Shown here in pieces: positions 1-12,518 of a DNA stretch of 64,000 nucleotides. Source of the DNA: Hymenopus coronatus. Its lineage: Eukaryota; Arthropoda; Insecta; Mantodea; Hymenopodidae. The notes under the pieces are model-generated. The model was not told where the DNA came from and searched no databases. It was given only the letters and a program-made list of their open reading frames with translations. The position numbers were made by a program, and so were the translations under genes. Each line of letters starts with the position of its first letter. Position 1 is the first letter of the stretch. Location: assembly GCA_030762935.1 (NCBI GenBank), contig CM060898.1, positions 97,880,781 through 97,944,780 of the forward strand. Reading direction: 5' to 3'.

Positions 1-131
1 TTTTTTTTTTTTTGGATTCAGGGGGACCCAAAACAAGTATTTCCGGTGACATTTCGGTATCGAATTTTTGGGTGGAATGCAATACCTTCTCTATACAATA
101 TGTACATAGTACGTGTAGAGAAAGTAAAAGA
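1..131 (+). repeat. HT family, tail only (cut by window edge)
   Basis: This is the last ~130 bp of an HT copy: a poly-T stretch, the GGGACCCAAAAC block, the TTTCCGGTGA block, then the hairpin around TATGTACATAGTACG and the terminus GAGAAAGTAAAA. The rest of the copy lies outside the window. Confidence 0.8.
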
Positions 132-262
132 GGCACGCATACAAGGCACATGGACATTACTATTTTTGGATTCAGTGGTCATCAAAATATGTATTTCCGA
201 TACGATATCTTTTTATAGAATTCAATACCTTCTATAGGTATATAGTACATTGCTGTACTAGA
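132..262 (+). repeat. HT family, second degenerate tail
   Basis: It repeats the same block order as the preceding tail (TTTTTGGATTCAG, AAAATATGTATTTCCG, AATACCTTCT, TATATAGTACATTG) but is clearly more diverged. The two tails lie side by side in the same orientation. Confidence 0.6.
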
Positions 263-955
263 TAGGCGGATGGTTAAATCCATGGATGTCTTCAGCTTTG
301 ATGATTTTTGTAGGTAAATTACTTTTGCAGAAGAATTATGATGATTTCCAAATACTCTTTTAGTGTTTGAAGGTTCCAGACACATTGATACACTATTAAT
401 TTTGTGTATATAGTTTAGAACTTGATTCCTTTTCATGCTGATGGAGAATCTGAGCCTGCTATAAACGGAATTTCCATCACAATGGTACTTGGTTTCCTTT
501 TACAAATTCCTGCCTTAACTAGGTGTTGGTTCACTTTTTGAAACGATCGTGACGCTGTAATTAAAACTGCGTTAATTTGACATGAAATGAAAGTAAACAA
601 GAAGCACAAACATGTAGAACCACTGCAAAGAGTAAAGCAATCTAGGGCGGTAGTAGATTTGTCGTCACAGCGTGAAGGCCTACTCCAGCATATTTATCCG
701 CACCAACTTGGAAATTGTTTGATATGTAAATGCGAGAAAGAATCACGGAGCCGAGAAACAGGGGTATTGGGCACCCGCTACTGAATTTCAACTACCTGCC
801 CTTCAACTCAACTGTATCCGGGTGGTTCATGTTGATTCAGTAGGGATGAATTAAGTGACTTATTTGGAGGAGGCGTCGACAGTTTCCATGGTTCTCATAT
901 ATCAGTACCATCCTATGACAGGCTTGAATGTAATTTATTTTAAGGATACCCATCA
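263..955. other. unassigned stretch
   Basis: No recognisable gene or repeat. The short open frame at 587-784 resembles nothing I know and has no supporting context. Confidence 0.5.
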
Positions 956-1300
956 GCTACCGAGACAACTCGTTCAGATGTTTCGTTTGGTCACTGGTTC
1001 GACTCCCATAGCCGACCTCCTTATCCATGACTATATCGGTTTTTTTTTTTCTCAGGCGAATGGTATCTTCATTCCTCCGAAATTCCTATCCCTTCATTTC
1101 TCTTCCATTTCAGTCCAATTGGATTTTTCAGTTTGTAAGTGAAGACAAGACTTTGGTAATGGCGCCTTTCCATGGTGGCGAATGTGCTTTGGAAATATAG
1201 CTCTTGTCGGTGGGATGGTGCTGCAGTCGTCAGAAGGATGGTGAGCATAGGCCCAGGGTGTGGGCTGCTAGCGCTCCCCGCTTTGAGGTGAACAACTGCT
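956..1300 (+). repeat. SINE-A, diverged tRNA-derived copy
   Basis: A polymerase III B-box-like CTGGTTCGACTCCC near 993 is followed by blocks collinear with the two better SINE-A copies at 17,162 and 62,164: a GCCGACC block, a 'CCTCCGAAATTCCTATCCCTTC' type C/T-rich block given here only by its position (1,074-1,096), and a GGTGGGATGGTGCTGCAG block. The 3' limit is uncertain. Confidence 0.5.
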
Positions 1301-1589
1301 TGGACTATGATAAGATGCATCCCAGTGGCCCTTTCTCTGCGATGGTTTCAGCCTCCCGTCGAATACTCTCATATCATCCTATCTTTTGGGGTCTGACGCA
1401 CAATAAACCTATGCAGTGTGGAACCCAACTCTACACAACGCAAACAAAATCAATTTATCAGGTGAAATGGCTAAATCTTACAGCTTTGATCTAAATAATA
1501 TCAAAAGTCTATCATAAGAGCGTCGGCCTCACACAAATATGGTGCCACTAGACCAGTTAGACGGTAGCATTGTATAGTTTAATTCTAGC

Positions 1590-2613
1590 TTGTTTATTTT
1601 TGAATCACAGCATCTTAAACAAGACAACTTTAGAGTTTTCAGGAAAACGGAGGATTTGGAAAAACGAGCAGTGATTACATACTTCCATTTTAAAGGCTTA
1701 ACGCCTAAAGAAATCAAGGAGGAAATGGACATTACATTAAAAGACTTTGCCCCTTCATATTCAGTGATTAAAAGGTGGGTTGCAGAGTTCAAAATGGGAC
1801 GTATGAGCACTAGTGATGAACCTCACTCTGAACGTCCTGTAGAAGTGACAACTCCAGATATCATTGAAAAAATTCATCGTTTAGTACTGGAGGACCGCAG
1901 ATTATAGTTATTTCAAATAGCAGAAGCTGTAAACGCATCAAAGGAACGTGCAGGTAATCTTTTGAGTAAAGTTTTGGGCTTTCACAAGGTATGCACATGA
2001 TGGGTGCCGCGTTTGTTGACACCTGATCAAAAGTTGCAAAGTGAAACGGTTTCTATTAAGAATGTGGAGCTCTACCGTAAAGATCCCAGTGGATTTTTAT
2101 TACCATGGACGAAACTTGGATACATCACTACACTCCAGAAAGTAAATCAAGTCTAAACAGTGGAATGCGCCAGGTGAACCAACTCCAAAAAAGGCAAAGT
2201 CAATTTTGCCAGTTAACAGGCTATGGCGAGTGTTTTCTGGGATGTACAGATAATTATTATTATTATTATTATTATTGATTGCTTGGAAAAGGATAAAATT
2301 ATCACTGGTGACTACTACGCAAGATTACTGCAGCCTTTGAATGCTGAGGGGAAAAGAAAAATACCTCATGCCAGATCTAGCACCCGGTGTCTGCCACCTG
2401 TTCCCAAACCTCAAAAAAATGTCTTGGAGGACAAGATTTCACAGCAACGAGGTCATTGTTGCGGTAAACAGTTATTTTGAGAACCTTGATAAATCGCACT
2501 TCAGAGATGGTTTAATTAAATTAGAATTAGCTTTTCTGGAGATTATGTTGAGAAATAAAGCACAAAAAAAAAAAATTAAAGAGAGAGGCCCGGGACTTAT
2601 CAGCCAACCCTAA
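1590..2613 (+). pseudogene. mariner-family transposase, broken copy
   Basis: A DNA cut-and-paste transposase that would bind its own terminal inverted repeats. The first 105 codons hold the mariner helix-turn-helix region (LEKRAVITYFHFKGLTPKEI, then YSVIKRWVAEFKMG and EVTTPDIIEKIHRLVLEDRR). The rest continues in other frames: TPDQK near 2,020, MDETWIHHYTPES near 2,105 with the first catalytic aspartate, FWDVQ near 2,240, then PNLKK and a C-terminal SYFENLDKSHFRDGLIKLE. The segment that should carry the second catalytic aspartate is deleted near 2,365, and the third is replaced (APGVCHLFP where the family has a D). A 3' terminal repeat, CCCGGGACTTATCAGCC, lies at 2,588-2,613; no matching 5' repeat was found upstream, so the copy is 5'-truncated. 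An ATT microsatellite (2,249-2,276) has expanded inside it. Several frameshifts and stops make it non-functional. Confidence 0.9.
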
Positions 2614-4882
2614 TATGCTATTGTACCACAATCGTAAATTATTATAAATGTCATGCGTAGACATTTGATAGTTTTCGATTAACATATTTTATTTTTATCA
2701 TGCCTACTAAATAAACGGATTAGGAACACAATACAAAATTGGCAATTTTTAAACACAATGGGTGTCAATATAACTCCTAGAGCAGGCCCGTGCAATAAAG
2801 TTATATTGGCAAATAGCCTCTGCAGTTGCGAAGAACCCACCTCACTGGTAACAGAATAATACGTCATGCTATGTAACAATGGTGGCCGTGAGCTGCTGTC
2901 TTGCTCTCCGTCCTTGTATCACGTCGTAACCTCTTTCCGACTCTGATTTGATCAAAGGCAAGAGCGGGATCATTCGGACAAAGCCTGCACAGGTCTGTTC
3001 TAGAGTCATAAAGCTAGAAACTTTAACTTTTATGCTACATGATCTAGGTATAACTTCAATCCATAATTTTAATGGCATTTTTAAAATTTCTTCCTGTAAT
3101 TATAATGCTATGTGGCCAAAAATACTACCGAATGTTCTAGAAATTAAGATTGATAAGAAAAAGTATCACATGCTCGTAGGCTTTCACGGCCGGGTTATTA
3201 TTGATAAAATATAAGATGTCCGGGCTTATAGGCCGTGGTCGAAAATGAAAATTATTAAAATAATTAAAACTTGTCATTCAGTGATTACTTGTTGAGTTAA
3301 GTATTTCCTGAAATATTTTTAAGTTTGCTGTAGAGTTGACTTGCAAAAGTATCTGCGAATAACTAAGGCAGAATTTTTACCCATATGCGAGGTAAAGAGA
3401 ACAGATACTAGTCCTAGTGGTTCAAAGAGGTTTGAAAGTGGAAAACTTTTTGACAAACTGTTTTCTAGATGGTATGGATGAAACAAGGGGTGTTGCATTA
3501 ATTTCGTATCAAAAAATAAGCCGTTTTTTACGCTATTTAGTTGACCCAGTTGCATGAGATTTTGGTATTCACCATTTCACGGTGTGCAAGACCATTGGCT
3601 TCGTGGCAAACAGATCTGAAGCAAAGGCAGGTGACTGGATAAATTTTCCAACCTCAAATTTGAAATTCAAGATGGGTAAGAAAAATGGTCCTCTCGTTTT
3701 AGATTTCCTTCAGTTATTAGTGCACTTGATGTACAGATTGTTACAACATACTGTTATATGCTCTTCCATGACAGCTATTCATTTGTTTATTCAGTTAATA
3801 CTGACAAACTTCCAAGGTATTACTTACCAGTAAAAGTATACTGTTATATAATTAAAAGTCAGTAATTACTCTTACTGATCAGTCCTAACTTTCCTTGTCA
3901 AGGAATTACTTATAAGAGTTTACTGAATTTTATTCAACTGACCCATTGTCTCGCATTTCTTTGTGTGTGTCTAGCCATGGAGCAGTTTATCTACCATTGC
4001 GCAATCTGTACTAATTATAAATCCAACAGCTGCTACGGCTAAGCTCCTTACAATCCTTCAAGAATTGCTTGGATTTCAAAAGTTCATTCCCAAAATATAT
4101 ATTTTGTAAACAAATTACACCAGCGGTGCACAAGGGCCGTTGCATCTTGACTGACATCCGTTGAGGAGCAAACTTGCTACCTACCTTCACTCCCCAACCT
4201 CATTTTCATCCGCCATCTTGCAAACCTCACATTCCCGTGAGTACGTGGTTAAATTCTAGCAAGTATGGGAACACGTCTAGCACACCATCGGGCTGCCCTC
4301 AGCCTGTCAACTGCTCGTGTCGTGTCGTGTAGAACGGAGAAAGTTATCAAGTAACTGTCAGGCGACTCCACGCGATTCTAGCTTGAAATGAAGCACACAG
4401 TTCGAAAACATGAAAAAATTCAACGAAACAGGTTCAACAAGTGTCTTACACTTGGTCTTGCAAAGAAGCGAATTTCATGTACTGTTCTACTTTTGTGACG
4501 TCATCAGAAACTGGACCAATCAAGTAAAAGAAAATGTTAATGTTGTGAAATTTAGACGATAACACCACACTAGATGAAGTGTCCGATCCTAACCGATAGA
4601 CCTCTAGTCAATTATCAACATATTAACTCAATTCAATGTGAGTGATTCCGTCATGACTGTTAGGCGGGAAATTGAAGGATGGCGAACTTCAAGCTTCAAT
4701 AGAATATATTGATTATTTTATAAACCATTAGAAATCCAAAAACACGGAAAAGAACAGAATATGTATTTGAAGTTAATTTCAACAGTTTTGTGCAGTGCGA
4801 TATTACGAACAGCAGAAACTTCAATATCGCAGATCGTACATTTGCTGAAAGTTTGGGGTTATAATACATATATTTGTTCATT
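2614..4882. other. unassigned stretch
   Basis: Apart from the Penelope-like end fragment at 3,166-3,240, I recognise nothing here. Short frames at 2,948-3,214 and 3,582-3,833 lack any family signature. Base composition is slightly richer in GC between 4,110 and 4,380. Confidence 0.4.
3166..3240 (+). repeat. Penelope-like terminal fragment (candidate)
   Basis: The block TAGGCTTTCACGGCCGGG, an AAAAT stretch and CCGGGCTTATAGGCCGTGG match, block for block and on the opposite strand, the sequence beside the hairpin at 9,632-9,725. Such blocks are familiar from terminal regions of insect Penelope-like elements; that assignment is from memory of the family and not tested. Confidence 0.4.
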
Positions 4883-5535
4883 AAAAATCTGATATGTTCT
4901 ATTCACATGGCTTTCTCTACATAACTGTAACATATTACTGTTAAAAAGCAATTTCCTCTATATACCTACTGTATTATAACAGAAATTAACATTAGCAGAA
5001 ACAATTATTTGCTTCCTTGTAAGTAGAAGGAAACTAAGGGAGTACACTAGGCTAAAGTGATAATAACATCTTTTAAAAGTTGGTTGCCATATGGACAGAA
5101 GAGGAAATAATAAAGAATAAGAAAAGTAAAATGACGACATCCCATTTGAACAAACTATAAGTATTTGAAAATGTAAACCAATAACAGGGAACATCTCAAA
5201 AATGGTTAACTTCACAAAAGAATATAGGGCAAAAATTGAATGCTTTAAAAAGATTTACTAATTTATTCAAAAGTCATCAAGCTCATAAAATTCAAGATAT
5301 GCATTTGTTTGTCATACAAATATCTGTAATAGGTATATTACATTTTTATCGAAATCATTAGCACCCTTTGTAATAGAATTGAAAATTTTAGTGTGAAGGG
5401 TAATTTGGGGTGGGGGATAATTCTGAAAAATTTCGTGTCACAATTGGCAGATACTGAAGCTTGGTAATTAATCAACCTTTCAGTTTGATCAATATTGTTC
5501 ACAGACACACAAACCCACATGCGGGTCTTTTTCTA
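4883..5535 (+). repeat. HT family, nearly full, diverged
   Basis: It starts with AAAAATCTGATATGTTC and runs through the usual blocks (TTGCTTCCTTGTAAGTAGAAG, GGGTAATTTGGGGTGGGGG, GTTCACAGACACACA), but stops after the microsatellite and lacks the hairpin tail. Confidence 0.85.
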
Positions 5536-5680
5536 AAACATATTATGTGTTCCAGTCACATACTTTCTCTACATCGCTACACTTTATTTAAAAAACAAAT
5601 TTTTCTGTCTCCTATATGATAATCGAGATCAGAATTAGCAAAAATTGTCTTAATTACTTGTTTACTTGTAAATACACTTA
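5536..5680 (+). repeat. HT family, head fragment
   Basis: A second head (TATTATGTGTTCCAGTCACA) begins exactly where the preceding copy stops and is itself cut after about 145 bp. Confidence 0.75.
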
Positions 5681-6332
5681 AAAGTTAAATACCAAACTTG
5701 ATATTTAAGTTCGATATCTTCAAAGGATACGACACGAAGATTTTCAAGAGAATCCTTCCACCCTCAACTACCCTTTACATGGAAAAAATTTCGAAAGTTT
5801 TGATTTTCTCAAAAATGGCTCTAACGAATCTGATTAAAAATCTCATATATTTAAGATATTTACATGACAAATAAAATGAATATCTTCAATACCCTCCAAA
5901 GACACGTTTTTCTGGATGAATTTTGCGGAATTTTTGCATAACTGGTAAACAAAGACGTACGTAACAAAAAATCTAGATCTCGTTAAAACACACGATTTAT
6001 GTTTATATGCATTTTTTCGTGGAGTTGGCCGTGTTTGAGATATTTCTTATTATTATTTTCAGCTTTAAAATTACTATACTTTTCTCATATGGGAATTTGT
6101 CAATTCGTATCAAACAAACAAAGGTATTTCAACCATTAGCAAGCAGATTTTAAAAGATTTGACTATCGATTTAGTCTATGGTACTTCCTTATTCCCTTCT
6201 ACTTACTACTAAGGACATTTCTGTTAATTTTTTCTCGATTAGCAGTTAATAAACAGAAGAATACGTTTTTTAAAAATAAGTTATTGTAGAGATGTGGAGA
6301 AAGTCCTGTGAATGGAACACATCACATTTTTA
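5681..6332 (-). repeat. HT family, tail-less copy, inverted to its neighbour
   Basis: Begins at the AATACCAAACTTG block and ends at the head (GAATGGAACACATCAC). With the + head at 5,536 it forms a fold-back pair with heads outward. Confidence 0.85.
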
Positions 6333-6771
6333 TCTGATGTCAGTTGTTTCTCCAAGGAAGATACGAATAACAAGCTTAAAGTCTTTATAAAATATTCTTT
6401 GCTTTTCATACGAAATCTTCAATACTTTAAGCAGCACTCCTTGATGTTCAAAGCGACGTTCGTTTGTCTCTAATGAGCCAACGATAAAAGGGTGCATTAT
6501 CAGGCTTCGTATATCGATTTACGTTTGAAACAGTTGACTAAATGCTCTTTTTGCACACAAAAGATTGTTTGCTATGGGAAAAGTTCATTTTTGGCTTGTT
6601 TAACAAAGTTTCCCTACAATTATGTAACAAATTAAATTTTAATAATATTTAATAAGGTGTTTAAAATGTCCGCATTTATAATCTGCAGTGAATAAGTGAA
6701 ATCGTGAATTCTTGTTGAACATTTTAAGCCGCTACTGATGGCACATCTCTACATTCTATCCTGATCCTCAG
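6333..6771. other. unassigned stretch
   Basis: AT-rich DNA between HT pieces; nothing recognised. Confidence 0.4.
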
Positions 6772-7000
6772 TTTTATTTTCTCCAGCACATACATTGCAG
6801 GTAGAGAGGCATTGCATTCCACCAACAAATTCGATACCAAAATTTCATTGGAAATACACGCTGAATAAAAACACTTTTCAGAAAAAGATTGAATGTGTGC
6901 CTGTGCGTGTGGATACGATACAAAGATTTTGAAGAAAATCGCTCCCCTGTTACCCTTTACATAGAACATTTCTTTAACATTTTAATTTATACGTTGTCTT
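6772..7000 (-). repeat. HT family, degenerate tail fragment
   Basis: Tail blocks GCATTGCATTCCACC, TTCGATACC and a TGTGTGCCTGTGCGTGTG microsatellite relic are present, then the copy stops after the CCTTTACATAGAAC block. Confidence 0.65.
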
Positions 7001-7275
7001 CTAACAGGTGCAGAAAGTATTGTATTCCACCCAAAATTGTGATGTCGAGATTTCAGCGGGTATATTCGTTTTGAGGACCGCGAGTACAAAAAAGCATTTT
7101 TAAGAAAGGTTTGTGTATGAGTGTGTGTTTTTTGTATATCTGTGAACAATATAATTCAAAAGAAAAAAATGATTAAATAAGAAAAAAATGATAAGATAAG
7201 AATAAGTTTTAAATACTGGTATGCAACAGAAATGTAGAGAAAGATATGTGAATGGAATGGCGACAATTTTTGAAA
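7001..7275 (-). repeat. HT family, degenerate copy with internal deletion
   Basis: Tail blocks (GTATTGTATTCCACCC, GAGATTTCAGCGGG) jump directly to the head end (AGAAATGTAGAGAAAG...GTGAATGGAA), so most of the interior is missing. Confidence 0.65.
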
Positions 7276-7299
7276 TATTTTAATATAATTTTACATAGT

Positions 7300-7445
7300 T
7301 TATTTCTTCATTTTCCTTTTAGTTACAAAGAAGAAAATAAAACCATTTCTTTCTCATGTTTATCTCGAAAAACAAGATAAAAGGTAAACATTTGTAAGAA
7401 TAGTTTCTTGCCGAATAGGTAGAGTATGTTATGTGGAACATTAAA
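7300..7445 (-). repeat. HT family, degenerate head end
   Basis: Shares the TTTATCTCGA...GAATAGTTTCTTGC...AGGTAGAG order seen at the head end of other - copies. Strongly diverged. Confidence 0.45.
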
Positions 7446-7550
7446 TATTTGTTTACTGTGAAGGGAAAAATGTATTATTGCATTCGCCTCCCAGCCGGTG
7501 TGCATTGGCTGGGAAAATTTGTAGGGCCTCTTGCTCAGATAGATACCTAT

Positions 7551-7817
7551 TGATTTTTTTTTTTAATAAGTGAATACAGTTCCGGAGGCTTGTCAGGACC
7601 CCGACGCTGCATTCCTTTTTTTCTCTCCATTTTTTCCAGTTTCCTACATTTCCTTAGTAGACCTTATTATTCTTAATTTTCCTTTTACATATACATACAC
7701 AAACATATTTACAAACACAGAAACACCCATGCCCAAGGCGGGACTCGAACCCACGATCCTGTGCACCACGAAGCGCCAAAGCGAGACGCTTTAGCGAGCG
7801 CGGCCACCGGGACCGAC
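7551..7817 (-). repeat. SINE-C, tRNA-derived
   Basis: On the - strand it has a tRNA-like head with a perfect polymerase III B box (GGTTCGAGTCC, near 7,745) and a G/C-rich A-box region near 7,800. A CAGTTCCGGAGGCTTGTCAG block and a homopolymer tail lie at the other end. Two further copies lie at 13,250 and 40,293. Confidence 0.8.
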
Positions 7818-8472
7818 AACTGAATAAAACCCTCCACGAAATAACCGTGCAGTGCTGCGAGATTCACGCTGTTATACTCTCGTGCGGTCTCGCATAACAT
7901 CCCCGTTAGTAATTGAAAGATAAGATGCTGTCGTTCATTGTACGGATATGAGGTATAGGTAAATTCCTAGACTGCAAATATGAAGCCTGGCTGCAACCTT
8001 AGGGTCTACTGCAGTAGGCTCCAAGGGCCGAAACTGTTTTAATTTTTCTGACATCTATAATTTCTAGGCTAGTCGCTGAGTATGCACCCTGAGAGAGCTT
8101 ACACTCGCTAAAGTCGCTAGTTCAATTAGTATTGTATATTGTTACGACCATAATACTTGACATCTGGTGACCAAAAGCGGAAATAGTTAGTGGTAAAACC
8201 CTCTATTGCAGTAACAAATATGTATTGAATAACCTCGTTGGTTCGAGAAAGTTCTGGTGTACTCCACTCACTTCGAAATGGCAGTAATTGGAGAATAAAA
8301 AGGCTAGCGGCGTGACCGCGAGTAAGTTTACCTACGAAGGGGAAGGAAACGAAACTGTCCGTTGCGAAATAAAATAGTGCGTAAACCCGTGTAAAAAACA
8401 TCTTCGAACCGGCCAACGCCCATACGTAACAATGTTTTGATTTGACTTGTTCTTTGTGTGTAATTTGCTAGT
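7818..8472. other. unassigned stretch beside the hAT fragment
   Basis: No repeat family recognised; it could be non-coding 5' sequence of the hAT element that follows, but I found no terminal repeat to prove it. Confidence 0.3.
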
Positions 8473-9085
8473 ATGAAGAAGAAGCGAAACATAGACAGTG
8501 AATACAGAACATTCAAAGATCAATGGAACTATCAACATTTCATCATTGAGTCCAGTAATAGGGTGCTAGGTCTGATTAGCAGTGAAGCCATAGCCGTTCT
8601 CAAAGAAGATAACGTTAATCGTCACTATAAAACGAAACATTTTCAAAATCACTTAAGAAAGTGAAAGTTTACAGACAGAAAAATGTGAAGCGCAGATTGA
8701 AGTCGCAGTAATCTTTGTTAACGCAAGTCAATACCGAACAAGAGGCCAAAATCGCAAAACGTGGAAAACCATTCAGCAATAGCGAAATGATCAGAGAATG
8801 CGTAATTGCAGTAGTTGAAGAAATGCACCGCAAAAAGCTAAATTTATTTAAATTTGTTATTTGTCAGCAAACGCCATGATACGCAGGGTACAATTCATCG
8901 CAGAAGCTATATCATATCAGCTGCCTGACAAAAATGGACATCTTGGATGATTTCCTATGGCCTTGGACGAGTAAACGGATGAATCAGATACTGCTCAGGT
9001 GTTCGTTTTAGTTCAGATGTAGATGAAAGCTATGACGTGTATGAAGAACTTCTTGATAGTATTAGTAATCGTGGCATGACTACTG
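8473..9085 (+). pseudogene. hAT-type transposase, N-terminal fragment
   Basis: The first 63 codons (MKKKRNIDSEYRTFKDQW...) have the arrangement typical of the BED-type N-terminus of hAT elements and their relatives (GTF2I-repeat/EPM2AIP1-like): an aromatic-rich start, a degraded zinc-binding region where the two cysteines are missing, and RHYKTKHFQNH carrying the histidine pair. After a stop the homology continues in other frames: AKRGKPFSNSEMIRECV near 8,755, IAEAISYQLPDK near 8,900 and ALDE-TDESDTAQVFVL near 8,965, where the DES motif of the catalytic domain is damaged. The C-terminal dimerisation part is absent. It is a dead fragment. Confidence 0.75.
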
Positions 9086-10699
9086 GAGAATATATATTTA
9101 AGGGAGTTGAGTTACGTTGAGATACGAGTTTAGTTATGGTCCATTTTGGATGGCTCGTGATTTTTTTCTCTTCATTTAACAGTTTTCCCACTAAATATCA
9201 CATAATTTACTACCTGATGCATTTTTGATGGTCTTAACTACGCATCAAAGTGAACAACGATATCTGTGTAGGCTATTCTTTTGTTTCCGCGTTTTGGTTT
9301 CTTGCAGAAAATATTCAAACTCAGTTCCGATACAACATTCTTACAGTGAGGCCTGCTCGCTCGTAGTTACACAGCGACCCATGGTCTATTGGAAAATAAA
9401 CACTCTGATGTGTACCACGCCTAGTTCGAGATACTAACCTCAAACATTACACTTAATAGGTACCAATCACTGTAATATATTTATTTAAAAGAACATTTTA
9501 ATATTTTGGTCAAAAGTAGATATGCAAAATGAAAATGTATATAAATGAGCTGAAATCAAATGTTCAACGGAATACACTGTCGAATTTTTGGCATAAAGTA
9601 ACAGAATGTTCAAGACAAAAGTATTTATGGCAATTCAAAATCTTCTCGGGCTTCTAGCCAGGTACAAACTTGGCTAGAAGCCCGAGAAGATTTTGAATTA
9701 ACACGTCGCCAGGAAAGCTTTAGTTCTTATTTTATTTATGGCAACTTTACAAATATTTTCTGTTGCAATCCACATTTTCATTGTAAAAATAAGAATTAAT
9801 GTGTATAAACATATCCAAAGATAACAATTATCTAAATAACAGCTTCATGTTACACTCTATATATAATATTTGAATAAATTATAAATATAAGATTAATTTC
9901 AAATAAAACAAATGAATTTAAATCAGAATCAAGAAAAATTACAGCGTCCTCGTGACTTCACAAATTTCAGAACTTTTCACAGCACAAATGTCTCCAATTC
10001 TCTCATTTGCTAACTATTTTGGCCATGCTCTTGGCTGAAGATTGTCTTATAGAAGTGCACAGGAAAACTGTGACAAGAAGCACCAGCTTCTTAACTTCCT
10101 CAATCAGTTGCCTAATTTTCTCCTTTCTGCCTCGTAAGAATATGCAATGATGAAGTTACAACACTTACAATAAAGTACCAAACAAGAAAATTTATTTTCA
10201 ACAGTATGTGTGCAATAAATAACTAAGTGGAGCGAGCAACAAACCAGTGAAACCAGTGCACGTGGCTGTGTATGACGCCTTAGAATTGTTTGTCGTAAGC
10301 TAACACCTTATTGTAACAGAAGTTCTCTTTTTTTCCAATAGCTTTTTGGATTTCTTTTTACACAAGCTGCACACTGGGCAGGGCTTCGTTGCCCATTTTT
10401 ACATCTGTTGGTCGCGTGACCAGAAATTTCCAGAAGTCTATACGCGTGCAATGTACCGTGGGTATTCACAAAACTCAGGCTTAGCAATGTGCGGCTTTGA
10501 CGCCAAACAACCTTCTGAAAGAACACATGTCCACTCGCATGGGTGTAACAATCACAGCTGCGACGTCAAAAGAACTTACCACAGCACAGGTGTTCACTAA
10601 CCCATGTGTGTGACAATGAATAACAAGAATCAGCTATGACTTGCAAAACCAGCAATGATAATATTCTCCCTGGATTCACGAATACAAATATCTGCACCC
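9086..10699. other. unassigned AT-rich stretch
   Basis: Apart from the hairpin at 9,632-9,699, nothing is recognised. Open frames at 9,225-9,437 and 10,346-10,600 have no family features. Confidence 0.35.
9632..9699. repeat. perfect 29-bp-arm hairpin
   Basis: Positions 9,632-9,660 and 9,671-9,699 are exact reverse complements, separated by a 10-bp loop (GGTACAAACT). The arms contain CTCGGGCTTCTAGCCA. The right arm continues into ACACGTCGCCAGGAAAGC, and the whole is collinear on the - strand with the Penelope-like end fragment at 3,166. Confidence 0.95.
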
Positions 10700-10965
10700 T
10701 GCATCTGTATTGTGGTGGTAGCGTATTTGCTTCTAATTCAAGAGATCCCAAGTTTAAATCTCTGGGATAATGTTTTTCGGGATTTTCCCTTATCCTGAGA
10801 AGGCAAGTTTCAAGTAACTTTAAGCTTCATAGACCCCCGAGCTCATCTGAGTATCATTACATTCATCGTCCGATATGACCTACCAGGTTAAAGGACATTT
10901 AAAGTAAAACATAAATAAATAAAAATAAAAAGCAAAATTTAAAAAAAAAAATAAAAAAAAAAAAT
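10700..10965 (+). repeat. SINE-B, tRNA-derived
   Basis: A tRNA-like head (GTGGTGGTAGCG as A-box region, CCAAGTTTAAATCTC at the B-box position) is followed by GGTTAAAGGAC and an AT-rich tail of AAATA units. A second copy lies at 46,945. Confidence 0.8.
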
Positions 10966-11670
10966 CTGCGCGCATACCTCTAACAACCCGTGATACACAG
11001 CAAAATCTCCGAGCGACTAGAGCGAAATAGGAGTCCAGTGTTCGACACTTTTAGTGCGTGTCTGAAATGAAACGGAGGCTGCTTGCGCGTGATATGCATT
11101 ACCAAAGAAAAGTAAAATGAAGTGATAGAGGAAACTAAACTCTCACAATATTAGAATATTTCCTGATGAAGATTCAAACGGTTATATTTCAATATTTACT
11201 TTCATAGTCTATATTTGAGATTTAAGCTCTGTTTACTGCTCAGTTCCTTATTTGTAATTTTTTTAGCATGTCTCCCAAATAGATCAAGTTATATTATGCG
11301 AACAAGGAGCATCCCCAAGAAGGAAATCCTTGTGGATATTAATTCATTTCATTCTATTCATTTATGTAGAAATTCCTTGTTTGTAATACTCAAATAATGG
11401 TGAGCAGGAGTCAGCTCAACAGCATTTAGTGATGCGATCTGCAGTATACACGATACACTACAAACAGACATCTCTCCGACTAACTAGTTCATTTACCATG
11501 CGGTTTTAACCATATCCAAATTCTGTCCCCCCCCCTCCGATTTCCTTATAAACATTGTATCAATTCTTGATAAACCAGTACATTATTACAATATTATATT
11601 TATAAATGTTCCTTACGTATATTTAAATGTTTCTGTTCAGAAAATCCTGTGTAATCCAGGGTTAGACGAT
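10966..11670. other. unassigned stretch
   Basis: Nothing recognised; a short C-run lies near 11,526. Confidence 0.35.
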
Positions 11671-12518
11671 AAAAATCTGATGTATTCCATTCATATGACT
11701 TTCTCTGTATCTCTGCAAGAAATTATTGTTAGAAAGCGTATGCTTCTATTTACTTAATGATAATCGAGAAAAAAATAGTAGAAATAGTTTTATTATATGC
11801 TTCCTTGTAAGTAGAAGGATAATAAGGGAGTACATAGACTAAATTGATAGTTAAAAGCTGGTTTCTATGTGACTGAAGTTCCTTTGTTTGTGTGGAAAGC
11901 TGAAACCAATAAAAATGAATATCTCAAAAACGATCAACTCCACAAAAAATGTATTAAGGTGCTTAGTTGTGTGTTTTAAGATGCTCTACATTTTTTGTGC
12001 AGTAAGCTTTTGTCCATCTCTTACGGTTTAGCAGTTATGCAAAAGTCCGTAAAATTCATCCAGAGTAAAGTAATCTTCAGAGGTTATTCCCAAAACATTC
12101 AAGATACACGTTTTATTTGTCAAGTGAGTATCTTTAATATACGATATTTTAATCAAAATCGTTAGAGCCATTTTTGAGAAAATCAAAAATATCGGAAAAA
12201 GTTCCATGTAAAGGGTAGTTGGGGGTGGGGGCAATTTTCTTGGAAATCTTCGTGTCGCATCCTCGGAAGATACTAAACTTAAATACCAAGTTTGGTATTC
12301 AACGGTCTTTTGAGCTATGCTGCCCACAGAAACACACACACAAGCACACACACACATACACACCCATGGACATTTTTCTAAAAATGTTTTTTTTTTTTTT
12401 TTAATTCAGGAAGTTTCAAAACATGTACTTCTGTTGAAATCTCGGTATCGAATTTTTGAGTGCCATACAATACCTTCTCTATACACTATGTACATAGTAC
12501 GTATAGAGAAAGTAAAAA
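11671..12518 (+). repeat. HT family, full length
   Basis: Complete head (AAAAATCTGATGTATTCC) to tail (hairpin CTATGTACATAGTACG, then GAGAAAGTAAAAA). The flanks TAGACGAT and CCATTTAA show no duplicated target site. A poly-T run has expanded near 12,388. Confidence 0.95.

Noticed and set aside
587..784. Short open frame as a possible host gene
   Set aside because: 65 codons without any known pattern, and no splice or promoter context I can support.
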